Source: Bacillota bacterium
GTDB taxonomy: Bacteria; Bacillota; GCA-003054495; Carboxydocellales; JAJZTU01
Assembly: GCA_021848765.1 (NCBI GenBank)
Contig: JAJZTU010000061.1
Span: forward strand, 1-13,495
Direction of reading: 5' to 3'
DNA length: 13,495 nt
The notes under the pieces were generated by a model. That model was not told the origin of the DNA. It worked only from the letters and a program-made list of their open reading frames with translations, and ran no database searches. Numbering within the stretch: position 1 is the first letter of the stretch; every line of letters begins with the position of its first letter. Below, piece after piece: positions 12,837-13,495 of this stretch. Made by a program: the position numbers and the translations under genes.

Positions 12837-13495
12837 AAAGGGGCTGGGCAGGGGCTTACAAGCATTAATTCCGGATGTTAAGCCCAGTCAGGAAAGTACA
12901 TCAGAGAATACCTCCAAAGTATTGGAACTTCCAATAGCAGAGATTAGGCCAAGAGAGGATCAACCCCGGAGGTTTTTTTCAGATGAAAAACTGGAGGAAT
13001 TAGCTCAATCTATTAAGGAGCACGGGGTTATTCAACCTATTGTGCTGAGAAAAACTGATCAAGGGTATGAAATAATTGCCGGGGAAAGACGCTGGCGGGC
13101 CACCAGGAAGGCTGGCTTAGAGTTTATTCCCGCAGTGGTGAAGGATTTTCAGGATTGTGATGTTAATGAGGTTGCCCTAATTGAAAATTTACAAAGGGAA
13201 GACCTCAACCCTATTGAAGAGGCCTTGGCTTTTCAAAAGCTTGTGACCGAGTTCCGGCTTACTCAGGAACAGTTGGCCCAGAGATTGGGGAAAAGCCGCC
13301 CTTATATTGCTAACTCCCTTAGATTGTTAAACTTGCCGCCGGTCATTCAACAATTGGTAGCCAGTGGGGAAATGACTTCGGGGCATGTTAGGCCGCTGCT
13401 AGGAATAAAGAGCAGAGAGAAACAATTACAATTAGTGGAGGTAATTAGGAAAAAGGGCTTATCTGTCCGACAGACTGAAGAGTTAGTTAAGAGTT
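12829..13495 (+). CDS. parB: chromosome-partitioning protein ParB (Spo0J), partial at window end
   Basis: ParB/Spo0J binds parS sites near the origin, slides and spreads as a CTP-dependent clamp, loads SMC condensin and stimulates ParA. The open frame gives 222 residues before the window ends, out of the usual 280-300. It starts MSKKGLGRGLQALIP, the classic ParB opening. It continues with a ParB/sulfiredoxin-like domain (ELPIAEIRPREDQPR, SIKEHGVIQPIVLR), the CTP-binding box GERRWRA (85-91), ENLQREDLNPIEEA and the parS-binding helix-turn-helix LTQEQLAQRLGKSRPYIANS (144-163). The start is GTG 12829-12831 inside the end of parA, with GAAGGAAG (12812-12819) upstream; this is coupled translation. 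The C-terminal dimerisation domain lies beyond the window. No consensus parS was noticed here. Confidence 0.96.
   Translation, partial: MSKKGLGRGLQALIPDVKPSQESTSENTSKVLELPIAEIRPREDQPRRFFSDEKLEELAQSIKEHGVIQPIVLRKTDQGYEIIAGERRWRATRKAGLEFIPAVVKDFQDCDVNEVALIENLQREDLNPIEEALAFQKLVTEFRLTQEQLAQRLGKSRPYIANSLRLLNLPPVIQQLVASGEMTSGHVRPLLGIKSREKQLQLVEVIRKKGLSVRQTEELVKS

Noticed and set aside
1..13495. CRISPR array, tRNA, rRNA or riboswitch
   Set aside because: No regularly spaced repeats, cloverleaf-like segments, rRNA sequence or known riboswitch core was recognised on either strand.

Overview
This window is a chromosomal replication-origin region of a Gram-positive (Firmicutes) bacterium. The gene set and order (recF, S4 protein, dnaN, dnaA / rpmH, rnpA, yidD, yidC, jag, mnmE, mnmG, rsmG, parA, parB) is the classical origin neighbourhood. 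The strong AGGAGG ribosome-binding sites, TTG and GTG starts, and short signal-less YidC point to the Clostridia, perhaps a Peptococcaceae / Desulfotomaculum-like lineage. The class-level call is fairly secure; the family-level guess is only inference.

Layout. Positions 1-3514 carry a leftward block: dnaA (initiator), dnaN (sliding clamp), an S4-domain RNA-binding protein and the start of recF (cut by the window edge). Positions 3515-3908 are the upstream half of the origin, with one perfect DnaA box, several near-matches and a 20-bp palindrome made of two inverted boxes. The dnaA-dnaN gap (1877-2167) holds a second box cluster next to CTA/TTA triplets and an AT-rich stretch, which looks like a bipartite origin whose unwinding site lies downstream of dnaA. 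From 3909 a rightward block begins: rpmH from a near-consensus promoter, then rnpA-yidD-yidC-jag (RNase P protein, membrane-protein insertion, RNA-binding regulator), then mnmE-mnmG-rsmG (tRNA wobble-uridine modification and 16S rRNA methylation). Each block is transcribed away from the origin.

Between rsmG and parA lies an AT-rich islet (about 10240-12060). It holds a complete autoinhibited-type Fic AMP-transferase gene with its own promoter, preceded by a terminator. After it come about 520 bases of apparently decayed coding sequence, including a small gene broken at a T6 run. This is the one accessory part of the window. After it the conserved order resumes with parA (soj) and the first three quarters of parB (spo0J), running off the right end.

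Functionally the window unites replication initiation (DnaA, DnaN, RecF, oriC), origin segregation (ParA/ParB), ribosome and tRNA maturation (L34, RnpA, MnmE/G, RsmG) and membrane-protein biogenesis (YidC, YidD, Jag). No CRISPR array, tRNA, rRNA, intact insertion sequence or consensus parS site was seen.
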